In this document: piece after piece, positions 17,703 through 25,701 of the stretch
Position numbering within the stretch: position 1 is the first letter of the stretch
Layout: the number at the start of each line of letters is the position of its first letter
DNA from: Mesotoga sp. UBA6090
GTDB taxonomy: Bacteria > Thermotogota > Thermotogae > Petrotogales > Kosmotogaceae
Assembly (NCBI RefSeq): GCF_002435945.1
Contig: NZ_DIXC01000071.1
Span: 1 to 36,557, forward strand
Direction of reading: 5' to 3'
Length of the DNA stretch: 36,557 nt
Program-made: the position numbers and the translations under genes
Notes under the pieces: generated by a model
Databases searched by the model: none
What the model was told of the DNA's origin: nothing
What the model saw: only the letters and a program-made list of their open reading frames with translations

Positions 17703-18203
17703 TCACATGTCAATGTTGAACTCCCATTTGATGGCTGTTCTACTTCCGTTTAGAACAACAGAATAGTAGATTGACGTATCGAGATAAATCGAAAGAGCAA
17801 CCACAAGCCTCTTTGAATCCGTCAGGATAAATGGATCATACCTTGCAGTTTGGATAAGAAAATCGTCCCCAACTATGTAAAGATCTGCCCAGACCCTGTC
17901 CACTGGTTCGCCACGTTTACATTTCCCGGTTACTGTCACATTCAGAAACGATACTTCCGAAGAGCTCTCCGGTAGCTCAAAGAACAAGAGTCCTACGAGA
18001 TCATCGATTGGGATACCCAGTTCCGAAACGGCTTCATAGGGAATCGCAGTAACAGTTGCAACATTGCCGTCTTCCATCTCAAAGCCTCTCGAGTCAGCAC
18101 TATAGTAGCCGTCCTTGAGGCTCTCGATCGTTTCTATATTCACAGCGAGGCCAGCGGATACAAGAGCAATAAACAAAACCAAGAGAAGTCTCAGAAACCT
18201 CAC
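17703..18203 (-). CDS. Secreted protein of unknown function
   Basis: Protein of 166 residues with a clear signal peptide (RFLRLLLVLFIALVSAGLA, cleavage probably after Ala20), then a mostly beta-strand-like domain with no family I recognise. Its end (YSVVLNGSRTAIKWEFNIDM) reads like a small extracytoplasmic beta-sandwich. The start is GTG at 18203 with AAGGG close upstream. It lies 44 bases before the hybrid kinase start on the same strand, so the two may be co-transcribed. A role as periplasmic partner of that kinase is a guess from position only. Confidence 0.65.
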   Translation of the reverse strand: MRFLRLLLVLFIALVSAGLAVNIETIESLKDGYYSADSRGFEMEDGNVATVTAIPYEAVSELGIPIDDLVGLLFFELPESSSEVSFLNVTVTGKCKRGEPVDRVWADLYIVGDDFLIQTARYDPFILTDSKRLVVALSIYLDTSIYYSVVLNGSRTAIKWEFNIDM

Positions 18204-18356
18204 CTACCCTTACTCACTAAGAAGGAGCTGCCTTGAAGCCATTATAGTACGGGAAGGTTGGATATCGAAAGAACAGAAGCTCTCAAACCGGAGTATCGAA
18301 GTTCAGAGTCGATTTGTTTTCAGACTATTGCAGTTTCTTATTGCTAAAGCGGAAGG

Positions 18357-19025
18357 CTATTCTTTGGGGCCAATCAATGAATTAAGAAATCCAATAAGCT
18401 CTTCGTTTTCCACTCCGCTTGCTTCCCTCTCAATAATCTCGGTGGGAGTAAGCGACAATCCATAGTATTCTCTGTTTGTTTCGGTGTCCTGGCGTACAAT
18501 CGAACCGCCCAGCGAGACACCGGCGAAGATGCCGTTGCTGACCGAATAAGAGTAGATGGCAGCTTCCAGTTTGTAATCAGTATCGGCAGAGAGAGTCTTG
18601 CCTGTAGGCCCGGCCGAAATCGAGGCGTTTCCGCCAAGGGTAACGTTATTGCTTAGAAAACCTTCAACACCCTTCTCATTCATAATGACAAGCACCAGAC
18701 CACTCTTTTGAACACCGGCCTGAAATCCGTAGCTTATGCCGTATAGCTTAAGGAACAATGGCCCATACCAACGGCCATCTTCTCCTCTCTTGAGCAGAAA
18801 ACCCTCTCCGAACTGCCCGCCGAATCCAAGCGCGGCTTTCACCATCTCAGGGTAAATCACTATTCCGTTGGACTTGCTCATCAACTCAGCAAAAGACCCA
18901 CTGTCTTCCGTTTCCGAAAGCTCTTGAAGAATGCTTAGGGCATTTTGAATCCGTTCTTTGGGCAAGCTTGCTCCGAATGCCATTAAAGAAGCCATAAGAA
19001 TCACCACCACTAAAAGTCTTTTCAA
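18357..19025 (-). CDS. SYLF-domain (Ysc84-like) lipid-binding secreted protein
   Basis: Protein of 222 residues with a signal peptide (RLLVVVILMASLMAFGAS). It then follows the SYLF/Ysc84 family: NGIVIYPEMVKAALGFGGQF, a YGISYGFQAGVQ segment, LVLVIMNEKGVEGFL, and repeated small-residue strands (GGNASISAGPTG, IFAGVSLGGS). Family members bind membrane lipids; bacterial ones are mostly exported and of unknown role. The start is TTG at 19025 behind a very purine-rich ribosome site (GGAGGGGGG). Third gene of an operon, 28 bases after a lipoprotein gene, itself overlapping a phosphodiesterase gene. The grouping suggests envelope lipid maintenance. Confidence 0.85.
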   Translation of the reverse strand: MKRLLVVVILMASLMAFGASLPKERIQNALSILQELSETEDSGSFAELMSKSNGIVIYPEMVKAALGFGGQFGEGFLLKRGEDGRWYGPLFLKLYGISYGFQAGVQKSGLVLVIMNEKGVEGFLSNNVTLGGNASISAGPTGKTLSADTDYKLEAAIYSYSVSNGIFAGVSLGGSIVRQDTETNREYYGLSLTPTEIIEREASGVENEELIGFLNSLIGPKE

Positions 19026-19053
19026 GTCAATCCCCCCTCCCGGTGTACCGAAT

Positions 19054-19578
19054 CTACTTCACTCTAAGAAAAATCTCCTGCCTTTCCTGGCCGAAGGTTA
19101 CGCTAGACAATCTGAACTCTCCCTTTGAGGATATTCTTAGAATATCGGTGTTGTTGACAACGACGTTCTGATACTGGAAGTATGGCAAGTCCTGAACTAT
19201 TGGAGAGAAGCTTCCCTTTGAGTCGGTTACGCCATAAAGAAATCGCAAAGCATCGAGTACCTCTGATTTGATCACAGCAACCGTCACGTAGCCTCCCTTA
19301 ACTTCACTCTGAGGGAAGTCTTTTGAGAAGATCTCTCTCCCTTCCCCGTTATAGACTGCAACAGTAAGCTGAGGCTTTCCTGAAACGTCGAGCTTGATCT
19401 TGCTGAAATCGATCTCACTCTCCTCAATTCCAGAAAGAGCAAGGATCTCTTCCCGAGAAAGCGAGATTCGTTCCTCAGGCTGGGCTGTCTTCTCGCCGCA
19501 AGAGGATACAAGAAGCATCATCAGTGAAGTTAAGATTAGAAAGGTGACAATACAGCTTTTGCGTACAGTTTGCTTCAT
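19054..19578 (-). CDS. Lipoprotein of unknown function
   Basis: Protein of 174 residues with a type II signal peptide: hydrophobic TFLILTSLMMLLVSSC with the lipobox LVSSC, so it should be lipid-anchored after Cys27. The mature part starts with a polar Glu/Ser-rich linker and continues as an unrecognised domain containing LTVAVYNGEGREIFSKDFPQ and regular beta-like strands. GGAGG stands just before the ATG. The ATGA overlap with the stop of the glycerophosphodiester phosphodiesterase gene shows translational coupling. Its neighbours, a phospholipid-degrading enzyme and a SYLF protein, suggest an envelope role. Confidence 0.7.
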   Translation of the reverse strand: MKQTVRKSCIVTFLILTSLMMLLVSSCGEKTAQPEERISLSREEILALSGIEESEIDFSKIKLDVSGKPQLTVAVYNGEGREIFSKDFPQSEVKGGYVTVAVIKSEVLDALRFLYGVTDSKGSFSPIVQDLPYFQYQNVVVNNTDILRISSKGEFRLSSVTFGQERQEIFLRVK

Positions 19579-20288
19579 ACTACCTCCATCATCTTATCAG
19601 AACAGTCAGTGATCAAAAAGTCGCAGACTCCCCTAACCTTGTGGAGCAAATTCGGATCGTTCAGCGTCCAGAGAGAGATTCTAGTTCCGCCTTCACGCAC
19701 CTTCAGCAACATGGAGAGGCCCTTTTCCACTCCCAGGTATTCGAAGAGATCTTTATTAAGATTCACTGAGTAGGGCTTGTACTTCTTGATGACACCCGCT
19801 AGATACTCTTCGCCGCCGACTTGAAGGATCTCTTTATCTATTATAGGGGCAATCATTGGTTTACCGACGAACTCCTGGGTGAATGCAAGCAAACAATCAT
19901 GATGAAAAGAGGAGAACATGGTTCTCTCAACCGCGTCAAACCTCTTGATAATCTTTATTACTTGCGGGACGGCTTCAACGGCCTTGATTTCGACATCAAT
20001 AAATGTTTCTTCGGGAAGCTCTTTGTAAACAGTTTCGAGAGTAGTTATAGAATCAAATCCAATCAGGTCCATCTTGTCCAATTCGGTGAGTGTCGTTTCA
20101 GACAGCTTGACATCTAATCCCATAGTTCTCTTGAGATCGGGATCGTGATTCAGGATCACCGCACCGTCCTTCGTAAGCCTTACGTCGAGCTCGATGCCAT
20201 GTGCGCCAAAGGACAGACTCTCCTCAAAAGACTTCAGCGTATTCTCGTATCTGCCCTTTCCCATACCCCTATGAGCTAAAACCAACAA
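19575..20288 (-). CDS. Glycerophosphodiester phosphodiesterase
   Basis: Enzyme of about 237 residues that cleaves glycerophosphodiesters to glycerol-3-phosphate and the alcohol. The catalytic set of the family is present at canonical spacing: His6-Arg7 (LAHRGMGKGRYENT), Glu33 and Asp35 (GIELDVRLTKDG) and His48-Asp49 (ILNHD). Later motifs include DVEIK and the closing ISLWTLNDP. The open frame extends upstream to 20459, but those residues run through repeat DNA. GGAGG seven bases before TTG at 20286-20288 marks the real start and gives the usual length. First gene of the operon with the lipoprotein and SYLF genes. Confidence 0.9.
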   Translation of the reverse strand: MLVLAHRGMGKGRYENTLKSFEESLSFGAHGIELDVRLTKDGAVILNHDPDLKRTMGLDVKLSETTLTELDKMDLIGFDSITTLETVYKELPEETFIDVEIKAVEAVPQVIKIIKRFDAVERTMFSSFHHDCLLAFTQEFVGKPMIAPIIDKEILQVGGEEYLAGVIKKYKPYSVNLNKDLFEYLGVEKGLSMLLKVREGGTRISLWTLNDPNLLHKVRGVCDFLITDCSDKMMEVV

Positions 20289-20399
20289 GAAATCGCCTCC
20301 AAAAACGGCAAATAGCGTTGCTGAATTCATTTTACTTTGTAAGTTTAACTCAGTCAAGGTATTCGAAGGGAAGAACACGCAAGCATACTGATGTGGGTA

Positions 20400-20452
20400 A
20401 AGATCCGCTGGTCGCTTGCCAGAAGACGCTGAACGCTGTGAAGAGCCATCCT
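20400..20452 (+). repeat. Dispersed repeat module A, copy 1
   Basis: Contains AGAAGACGCTGAACGCTGTG followed by AAGAGCCATCC. Related copies in the same orientation are at 25545-25592 and 32622-32674. All three are intergenic and imperfect. No coding potential is seen. Confidence 0.65.
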
Positions 20453-20499
20453 TAGTCAAGAACCGCTCTTTACAACAATAGTTCGCAACGCTCTTGCGA

Positions 20500-20529
20500 G
20501 ACCCTAGACCCCACTACCCTAGACCCGGC
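20500..20529 (+). repeat. C-rich 30-base module (G-quadruplex-capable), copy 1
   Basis: Thirty bases starting GACCCTAGACCCCAC and ending AGACCCGGC. It matches 32928-32957 at 28 of 30 positions. On the minus strand it has four G-tracts (GGG, GGG, GGGG, GGG) separated by TCTA, TAGT and TCTA, a textbook pattern for a potential G-quadruplex. Confidence 0.75.
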
Positions 20530-20769
20530 TCATACGTTCTTTTCTCGGAGGACGGTGAACGGACAACCTTGTCTAATTTGACTGACCTGCGTCAGCAGAC
20601 TGGATCTTTTTGCCTCATGGCGTGCAAGCACCGGCATCACTTCCTGGGATGCTCTTCCCAAAGGATGGCCGACCGTTTAACTTTGTCCTTTCCCGCCACT
20701 AACTTGCACTGTCCGACCACGGTCTTCTTGAATCCTACCAAAAGCCCGCTACCATGATTCCAACAACTT

Positions 20770-21867
20770 TTATTCATCTTTATCCGGCAGGACTTTCGCC
20801 AGATGTGGAATGATCGCAATCGAGACCTTTTCTCCCTCGGCAAAGACCTTTTTTTCGGCAGGGTTATCGATCTGAACGAGTATCTCTCCATGATCGGTCG
20901 TCACAAAGGATTCGAGGCTTCCTCCAAGGTATATGTTTGTCGCAACCTGGCCCTCTATAATCCCCTTGCTTGGATCGACGAGTTTAAGAGATTCCGGCCT
21001 TGCCATAATGACTGCGCTATCTCCGGGTGACATCTCAGGAGAAAACTTGAGAACCTCCACAGTTTTTTCTTCAAACTTCACTTTGCATGTTTCGCCTATT
21101 TCTAGAACTTCTACCGGTAAGAAGGCGACCTTTCCAACAAACCCCGCAACGAACTTTGAGTTTGGATCCTCATAGATCACGTTCGGTGAGCCGATCTGCC
21201 TTATGAAACCGTTCTTCATCACGATTATCCTGTCCGAGAGACTCATTGCCTCGACCCTGTCGTGGGTCACGTATATCGTGGTGATTCCAAGCGTCTTCTG
21301 GATTCGCTTTATCTCGACTCGCATCTGTTCCCTCAACAGTGCGTCCAGATTTGAAAGAGGCTCGTCTAGAAGTAGTACGGAAGGCTCCACGATCAGGCTT
21401 CTCGCAAGTGCAACACGCTGCTGCTGGCCGCCGGAGAGTTTCGAAGGAGCCCTCTGGGCCAGATCCTTCAAACCAACCAGGTCGAGAGTGCTCATTACTT
21501 TGTCCTTTATTTGCTTTGAGGGAAGCTTTCTTAGCTTCAGGCCGTAAGCGACGTTGTCAAAGACGTTCATGTGCGGAAAAAGCCCGTAACTTTGAAATAC
21601 GGTAGCAGTATCTCTTTTGTTGGGCGGCAGAAACGTGATGTCTTCATTCCCAAGAAAGATCTTTCCCTTTGTGGGCAGTTCGAATCCACCGATCATCCTG
21701 AGTGTCGTCGTCTTTCCGCAGCCAGAAGGACCCAGCAGAGTGACAAGTTCCCCCGGTTCTATATCGAAGTTGGCATTGTTAACGGCTATAACATCTGCCT
21801 TCCCTTTGACATCTTTGAAGACCTTGGTGACGTTTTCGATCCTAACTGAGACAGAAGTCTTTGACAT
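20770..21867 (-). CDS. ABC transporter ATP-binding protein (FbpC/PotA-type)
   Basis: ATPase subunit of about 365 residues of a binding-protein-dependent importer. Walker A LLGPSGCGKTTT near 43-52, Q-loop FQSYGLFPHMNV, signature LSGGQQQR near 143, Walker B VLLLDEPLSNLDA near 162 and the H-loop His in VTHD are all intact. The last 130 or so residues form the TOBE-type regulatory region seen in iron, spermidine and maltose importers (IMARPESLKLV). The frame opens at 21882, but AGGTGG stands before the in-frame ATG at 21867, which is preferred. Last gene of the three-gene importer operon. Confidence 0.93.
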   Translation of the reverse strand: MSKTSVSVRIENVTKVFKDVKGKADVIAVNNANFDIEPGELVTLLGPSGCGKTTTLRMIGGFELPTKGKIFLGNEDITFLPPNKRDTATVFQSYGLFPHMNVFDNVAYGLKLRKLPSKQIKDKVMSTLDLVGLKDLAQRAPSKLSGGQQQRVALARSLIVEPSVLLLDEPLSNLDALLREQMRVEIKRIQKTLGITTIYVTHDRVEAMSLSDRIIVMKNGFIRQIGSPNVIYEDPNSKFVAGFVGKVAFLPVEVLEIGETCKVKFEEKTVEVLKFSPEMSPGDSAVIMARPESLKLVDPSKGIIEGQVATNIYLGGSLESFVTTDHGEILVQIDNPAEKKVFAEGEKVSIAIIPHLAKVLPDKDE

Positions 21868-21890
21868 CAAACCACCTCGCAAACCAATAA

Positions 21891-24104
21891 TCAGTTTAGA
21901 GTTACGTTCTTTTCCATGTACTCGTTCTTTGGCACAAGAAGTCTCATCAGTCCGAACGCGCCGAAGACGATGATAATCAGTACAGTGGAAAGAACGCTAG
22001 CCAGTCCGAATCTTATCGATTCTGAGAAGTTATATATAAGAACCGTCATGTGGTACCACTGAGCGGATATCAGGAATATGATCGCACTGACGGCAGTCAT
22101 TGATCGGACAAAAGTGTATGACATCCCGGAAATGAAGGCCGGCCGTATCAGAGGCAAGACGATAGTCCGGAAAACAGTTGTAGAATCGGCTCCCAGATCT
22201 TGTGCCGCTTCCTCTATTGCTGGATCTATCTGCCTGAGAGTGGCCACACCTCCTTCGACACCGACGGGCAGTTCCCTTATTATGTAGTTGATTACGATAA
22301 TTGCACCAGTCCCAACGAGAATCAACGGAGGCTTGTTGAAGGCCAGCACATATGAGATACCGATGAGCGTCCCCGGTATGGCGAACGGTGCGAGAATCAA
22401 CCCCTCAAGAACCCTCTTCCCTGCAAACTTCTTCCTTACGATTACCAGCGCAGCCATCATCGCTATCAGTCCGGCGAATGGTGTGGCGACTGCCGAAAGG
22501 GTGAAGGTGTCTATAATCGCGTCCCTTCCTCTCTGCAGCGCTTCCGTTATGTTTTTCAGAGTGAAGGAGTAGTCTATACCCCAGTTGGCGACGAAGCAGC
22601 CTGCCACTATCGTTCCATACAGTCCGAGGATAAATACAATGAAAAGAACGATAAACGTCATGAGGCCAAATTTCACAGGCTTGGAAACCAGATCGCTCAG
22701 TCTTGAAGAGGGCTTTCCGGTAACCGTTACGTACGACTTCTTGCTCACCCAGAATCTTTGAACTAGGAAGGCAGTCAGTGTCGGCATGAGAAGGAGAATA
22801 GAAAGGGCAGCTCCGTGACCCAATCTATTTCTTCCGGTGACTTCAATATATGCCTCAACTGAGAGGACCTTGTAAGATCCGGCGAGAAGCAAGGGATTTG
22901 CGAAGTCGGCCAGAGAGTTCGTAAAGACGAGCAGCCAGGAGCTCAGGACTCCTGGAATAGCCAGAGGGAACGTGACCTTCGAGAAGGTTCTCCAACGGCT
23001 TCCGTTTAGGTCAAGAGAGGCCTCCTCCAGAGTAGAGTCTATGGCCTGCAAGACGCCCGAGAGAGTGAGAAAGGCAATCGGAAACATGCCGATAGTCTGT
23101 ACGGCTGTAAGACCTCCAAGCCCGTATATTGTGAAGTCCTTCAGTCCGAGTATTTGCTTTGTTATTAGTCCGTTGCTTCCAAAGAGCAGAATCAGCGATA
23201 GCGACAGGGAGAATGGCGGAGAGATTACTGGCAGAAGCCCCATAGTGCTCAGGAACTTCTTTCCCCTCGTTGCCGTCCTGTTTATCACAAAGGCAAAAAT
23301 GAATCCTATGATCGTCGAGAAGGAAGCCGTAAGGATACCGAGCTTCACGCTTCCCCAGAGCGCGTTAAGATACTGCCTTGAAGAGAGAATCGTAATCCAG
23401 GTCTGCATCGAGAACTTCCCGTCTTCAAGGAAAGTCAATCTGATGGCTTCAAAGAGAGGATAGGCTACGAAGATTCCAACCATGAGGAAAAGCCCCATGA
23501 TGACGTAGCCCATGATAGGATCTCTGAAGAATTTCGAAATGAAATAGATAATGGCAAAAATGGCGAAGGCGCCTAGCATAAATATGTTCAGCAGGTTGGC
23601 GTAATTCTCTCCAGCCTCCGCAGACATTAGGAAAACCAGAAATCCCGTCATGCCATAACGAGTTTCATCTGTCAGTGGTGCGAGTACCAGCGAAACGCTC
23701 TTTCCTTCGAATGAATACTCGAGGGAAGAGTAGTAGTTCTCAAGATAGTAGACGCTTTCAAGCGCCTTTTCGAAGTCCTCCGAACTGTAATTCGATTCAT
23801 AGAAGGTTCTCAGCTGTTCGTTCGGGGTGAAGACCTGCAGTTCATCCCAGCCGGGCACTCCGTGAACATAGATTATATCCGCTTCGTTGAACTCCTTGTT
23901 TACTGCGGTAATCCAGTCCTCGGCCAGTTCCTTGTCTCTTGGTGCCGATTCGGCAAGAACTGTAACCAGCTGCCTTTGGTTGTCTCTAACAACCTTAAAA
24001 AAAGAGTCTTTCAGCGTATCAAAGATCCAGAAAAGGGCTACAAAGACCAAAACACTAATTAACGCGAATGATAAGAGTTTTCTCCAGGAATACAATCCGA
24101 TCAC
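21891..24104 (-). CDS. ABC transporter permease, fused double domain (FbpB-type)
   Basis: Inner-membrane permease of 737 residues made of two fused BPD_transp_1 halves, each with its coupling (EAA) loop: EEASLDLNGSRWRTF near 359 and EEAAQDLGADSTTVF near 629. This fusion is typical of Fe(3+)-type importers. The first 190 residues are unusual: one membrane helix at about 12-32, an extracytoplasmic stretch of roughly 130 residues, and another helix pair before the first permease core. The gene lies between the binding protein (75-base gap with a hairpin) and the ATPase gene on the same strand, so it belongs to one import system. Confidence 0.92.
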   Translation of the reverse strand: MIGLYSWRKLLSFALISVLVFVALFWIFDTLKDSFFKVVRDNQRQLVTVLAESAPRDKELAEDWITAVNKEFNEADIIYVHGVPGWDELQVFTPNEQLRTFYESNYSSEDFEKALESVYYLENYYSSLEYSFEGKSVSLVLAPLTDETRYGMTGFLVFLMSAEAGENYANLLNIFMLGAFAIFAIIYFISKFFRDPIMGYVIMGLFLMVGIFVAYPLFEAIRLTFLEDGKFSMQTWITILSSRQYLNALWGSVKLGILTASFSTIIGFIFAFVINRTATRGKKFLSTMGLLPVISPPFSLSLSLILLFGSNGLITKQILGLKDFTIYGLGGLTAVQTIGMFPIAFLTLSGVLQAIDSTLEEASLDLNGSRWRTFSKVTFPLAIPGVLSSWLLVFTNSLADFANPLLLAGSYKVLSVEAYIEVTGRNRLGHGAALSILLLMPTLTAFLVQRFWVSKKSYVTVTGKPSSRLSDLVSKPVKFGLMTFIVLFIVFILGLYGTIVAGCFVANWGIDYSFTLKNITEALQRGRDAIIDTFTLSAVATPFAGLIAMMAALVIVRKKFAGKRVLEGLILAPFAIPGTLIGISYVLAFNKPPLILVGTGAIIVINYIIRELPVGVEGGVATLRQIDPAIEEAAQDLGADSTTVFRTIVLPLIRPAFISGMSYTFVRSMTAVSAIIFLISAQWYHMTVLIYNFSESIRFGLASVLSTVLIIIVFGAFGLMRLLVPKNEYMEKNVTLN

Positions 24105-24145
24105 ACCCCAAGAGTAACCTTGATTGGTGAAGCCAAAATGAAGAA

Positions 24146-24168
24146 GAGCAGGAGACTAGCTCCTGCTC
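24146..24168 (-). other. Stem-loop between binding-protein and permease genes
   Basis: Perfect nine-base-pair inverted repeat GAGCAGGAG / CTCCTGCTC with a five-base loop. No good T run follows on the minus strand. In importer operons such intercistronic hairpins commonly protect the binding-protein message from decay or attenuate downstream genes, so one of those roles is likely. Confidence 0.7.
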
Positions 24169-24179
24169 CGATCAACCAA

Positions 24180-25181
24180 TTATTTTACCACGCTGCCGAT
24201 TTCTTCCGTCCAGCGATCGAGCAGTCTTTCTTTGTTCTCGGCATCCCAGACGTAATTCTGGTTAACAGTCTTGATTTCGTCCATGCTGAAAGAAAGCGGA
24301 TGCTTAGGAGCTATCTTTGAGACTGGTATAACGTACCAACCTGCGATAATTGCCTGCGCCTCTTCGGTCAGAATCCAGTCATACAGCTTTTTAGCATTGA
24401 CAGGATCCGGTCCATCCTTGATTAGAGACATGGATGCGATCTCGAAGCCCGTTCCTTCCTCAGGAACAGTAATTGTGATATCTGCCCCTTCGACCTTAAG
24501 CTTGACCATATCGTGAGCATAGCCTATAGCAAAGGGAATTTCTCCTATTGCAACACTCTTTCCACCAGCGGAACCGGATCTTGTGTACATTTCGATGTTC
24601 TGATCCAGTTTCTTAAGATATTGGAAAGCCAAATCCTCGTCACCACCAAAGAGAGCAATCATGCAAGTGATGAGATTGTAGGCCGTTCCTGAAGTATTTG
24701 GATTCGCCACTCTCACAAGGCCCTTGTACTTAGAATCGATTATGTCGAACCAGCCCTTGGGTGGTTCAAGTCCGAGTTCTGCAGCACGACCGTTATGAGT
24801 GGCGAAGGCCAGCGGTCCGAGATAAAGACCTATCCAGTAGCCCTCAGAATCCTTGTACTGCTTGGGCGTGTTTCCGGCGGCTCTGGAGAAATAAGGAGTT
24901 GTTAGACCCTTCAGCTTTGCGCTGATGTGGTTCAGTCCGACTCCTCCAACCCATATTGAGGCTTGTGGATTCAGCTTTTCGGCTTCCATTCTAGCTTCTG
25001 CCTCTCCACCGGAAAGTCTGACCCAGTCAACCCTTATACCGGTAACTTCTTCGTACTTGTCGAACAGCTCTTTTGCTGCAAGCTCTTCAAGAGTCGTGTA
25101 AACAGTAAACGAGTCTGCAGCGAGAAGGGTTACAGAGAAGGCTACACAGATGACAGTAATCAAAATCAAAAATCTTCTCAT
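24180..25181 (-). CDS. ABC transporter substrate-binding protein (AfuA/FbpA-type)
   Basis: Periplasmic binding protein of 333 residues. Signal peptide RFLILITVICVAFSVTLLAADS, then the class II fold typical of the iron(III)/AfuA branch: FTVYTTLEELAAKELFDKYEE, VDWVRLSGGEAEARMEAEKL, QASIWVGG, EGYWIGLYLGPLAFATHN and SGTAYNLI. It delivers its ligand to the permease and ATPase encoded next. Iron(III) is the usual family ligand, but related proteins bind 2-aminoethylphosphonate, thiamine or polyamines, so the substrate is uncertain. Ribosome site AAGGAGG precedes the ATG, and an extended -10 TATAAT lies about 95 bases upstream. First gene of the operon. Confidence 0.92.
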   Translation of the reverse strand: MRRFLILITVICVAFSVTLLAADSFTVYTTLEELAAKELFDKYEEVTGIRVDWVRLSGGEAEARMEAEKLNPQASIWVGGVGLNHISAKLKGLTTPYFSRAAGNTPKQYKDSEGYWIGLYLGPLAFATHNGRAAELGLEPPKGWFDIIDSKYKGLVRVANPNTSGTAYNLITCMIALFGGDEDLAFQYLKKLDQNIEMYTRSGSAGGKSVAIGEIPFAIGYAHDMVKLKVEGADITITVPEEGTGFEIASMSLIKDGPDPVNAKKLYDWILTEEAQAIIAGWYVIPVSKIAPKHPLSFSMDEIKTVNQNYVWDAENKERLLDRWTEEIGSVVK

Positions 25182-25275
25182 TTCAAAGAAACCTCCTTGA
25201 AAGACGTGTGATTTTGGAGAACGGTTGTCATTGTTGCGTTAGATTAAGGTAGGATGAATTATGTGACTTGTAGTG

Positions 25276-25281
25276 ATTATA
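25276..25281 (-). promoter_or_regulatory. Extended -10 of the ABC importer operon
   Basis: TATAAT on the minus strand preceded by TGG (extended -10, TGn), about 95 bases before the binding-protein ATG. The -35 region is poor, as often with extended -10 promoters. No clear Fur-type box was found in the leader. Confidence 0.5.
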
Positions 25282-25701
25282 CCATTGAGAAGACTCCAAA
25301 TTGACATAGATTTTTTCAGTTTCGTGGAGAAAGCCAGTCTGACGAAGGAATGACAAAGCGTAACACTCAGTGCGCCGGAAAGTATCTGTGGTCGCAATGC
25401 CGGCAAAGAACATACCGGGACGCAAAGCACTGAAGCCCATCAGTGGACGCAATGCTGCCTTTGGCAGGAAGCGATATCGGAGCCAGCCTTTGCCTCACAA
25501 AGGCAAGTTCCGGCTTCGCCGGTCAGAAGAGCCGCTGTATGATGAAAGATTTGCTTGTAATAAGACGCTGATCGCTGTGAAAAACCGTCCTTCCCCAAGA
25601 TTATGGATCCGTCCTTTGGAAGAGCCGAAAGAGCCATTCTCCGTCGCTGTTGAGTTTCTTTTCCTCTAGTATCTCCGTTTTTCAATCATCCACATAGAAA
25701 A
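25282..25701. repeat. Intergenic repeat-rich region
   Basis: No supported gene. It holds several short inverted repeats (CTTTGCCT/AGGCAAAG near 25490, CCGG-CTTCG-CCGG near 25510), module A copy 2 (25545-25592), and GATTATGGATCCGTCCTTTG-type filler. Together with the importer promoter it fills the gap to the alcohol dehydrogenase pseudogene. Confidence 0.6.
25545..25592 (+). repeat. Dispersed repeat module A, copy 2
   Basis: Contains AAGACGCTGATCGCTGTGAA followed by AAACCGTCC. It is closest to the copy at 32622-32674 (CGCTGTGAAAAACCGTCC is identical in both). Confidence 0.7.

Larger units (their letters stand above)
20289..20769. repeat. Intergenic repeat-rich region (modules A and G)
   Basis: About 480 bases with no supported gene. 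It contains a copy of the CGCTGTGAA module (about 20400-20452), the C-rich module at 20500-20529, and a stretch like CTTTTCTCGGAGGACGGTGAAC that recurs near 32518. It ends with CCCGCCACTAACTTGCACTG-like bases resembling other gaps in this window. Frames crossing it are low-complexity shadows. Confidence 0.7.

Noticed and set aside
20289..20459. Extended N-terminus of the phosphodiesterase
   Set aside because: It runs through repeat module DNA, while GGAGG before TTG at 20288 gives the canonical family length.
24146..24168. Terminator ending the binding-protein transcript completely
   Set aside because: No T run follows on the minus strand, and the permease gene lies only about 40 bases further, so read-through is expected.
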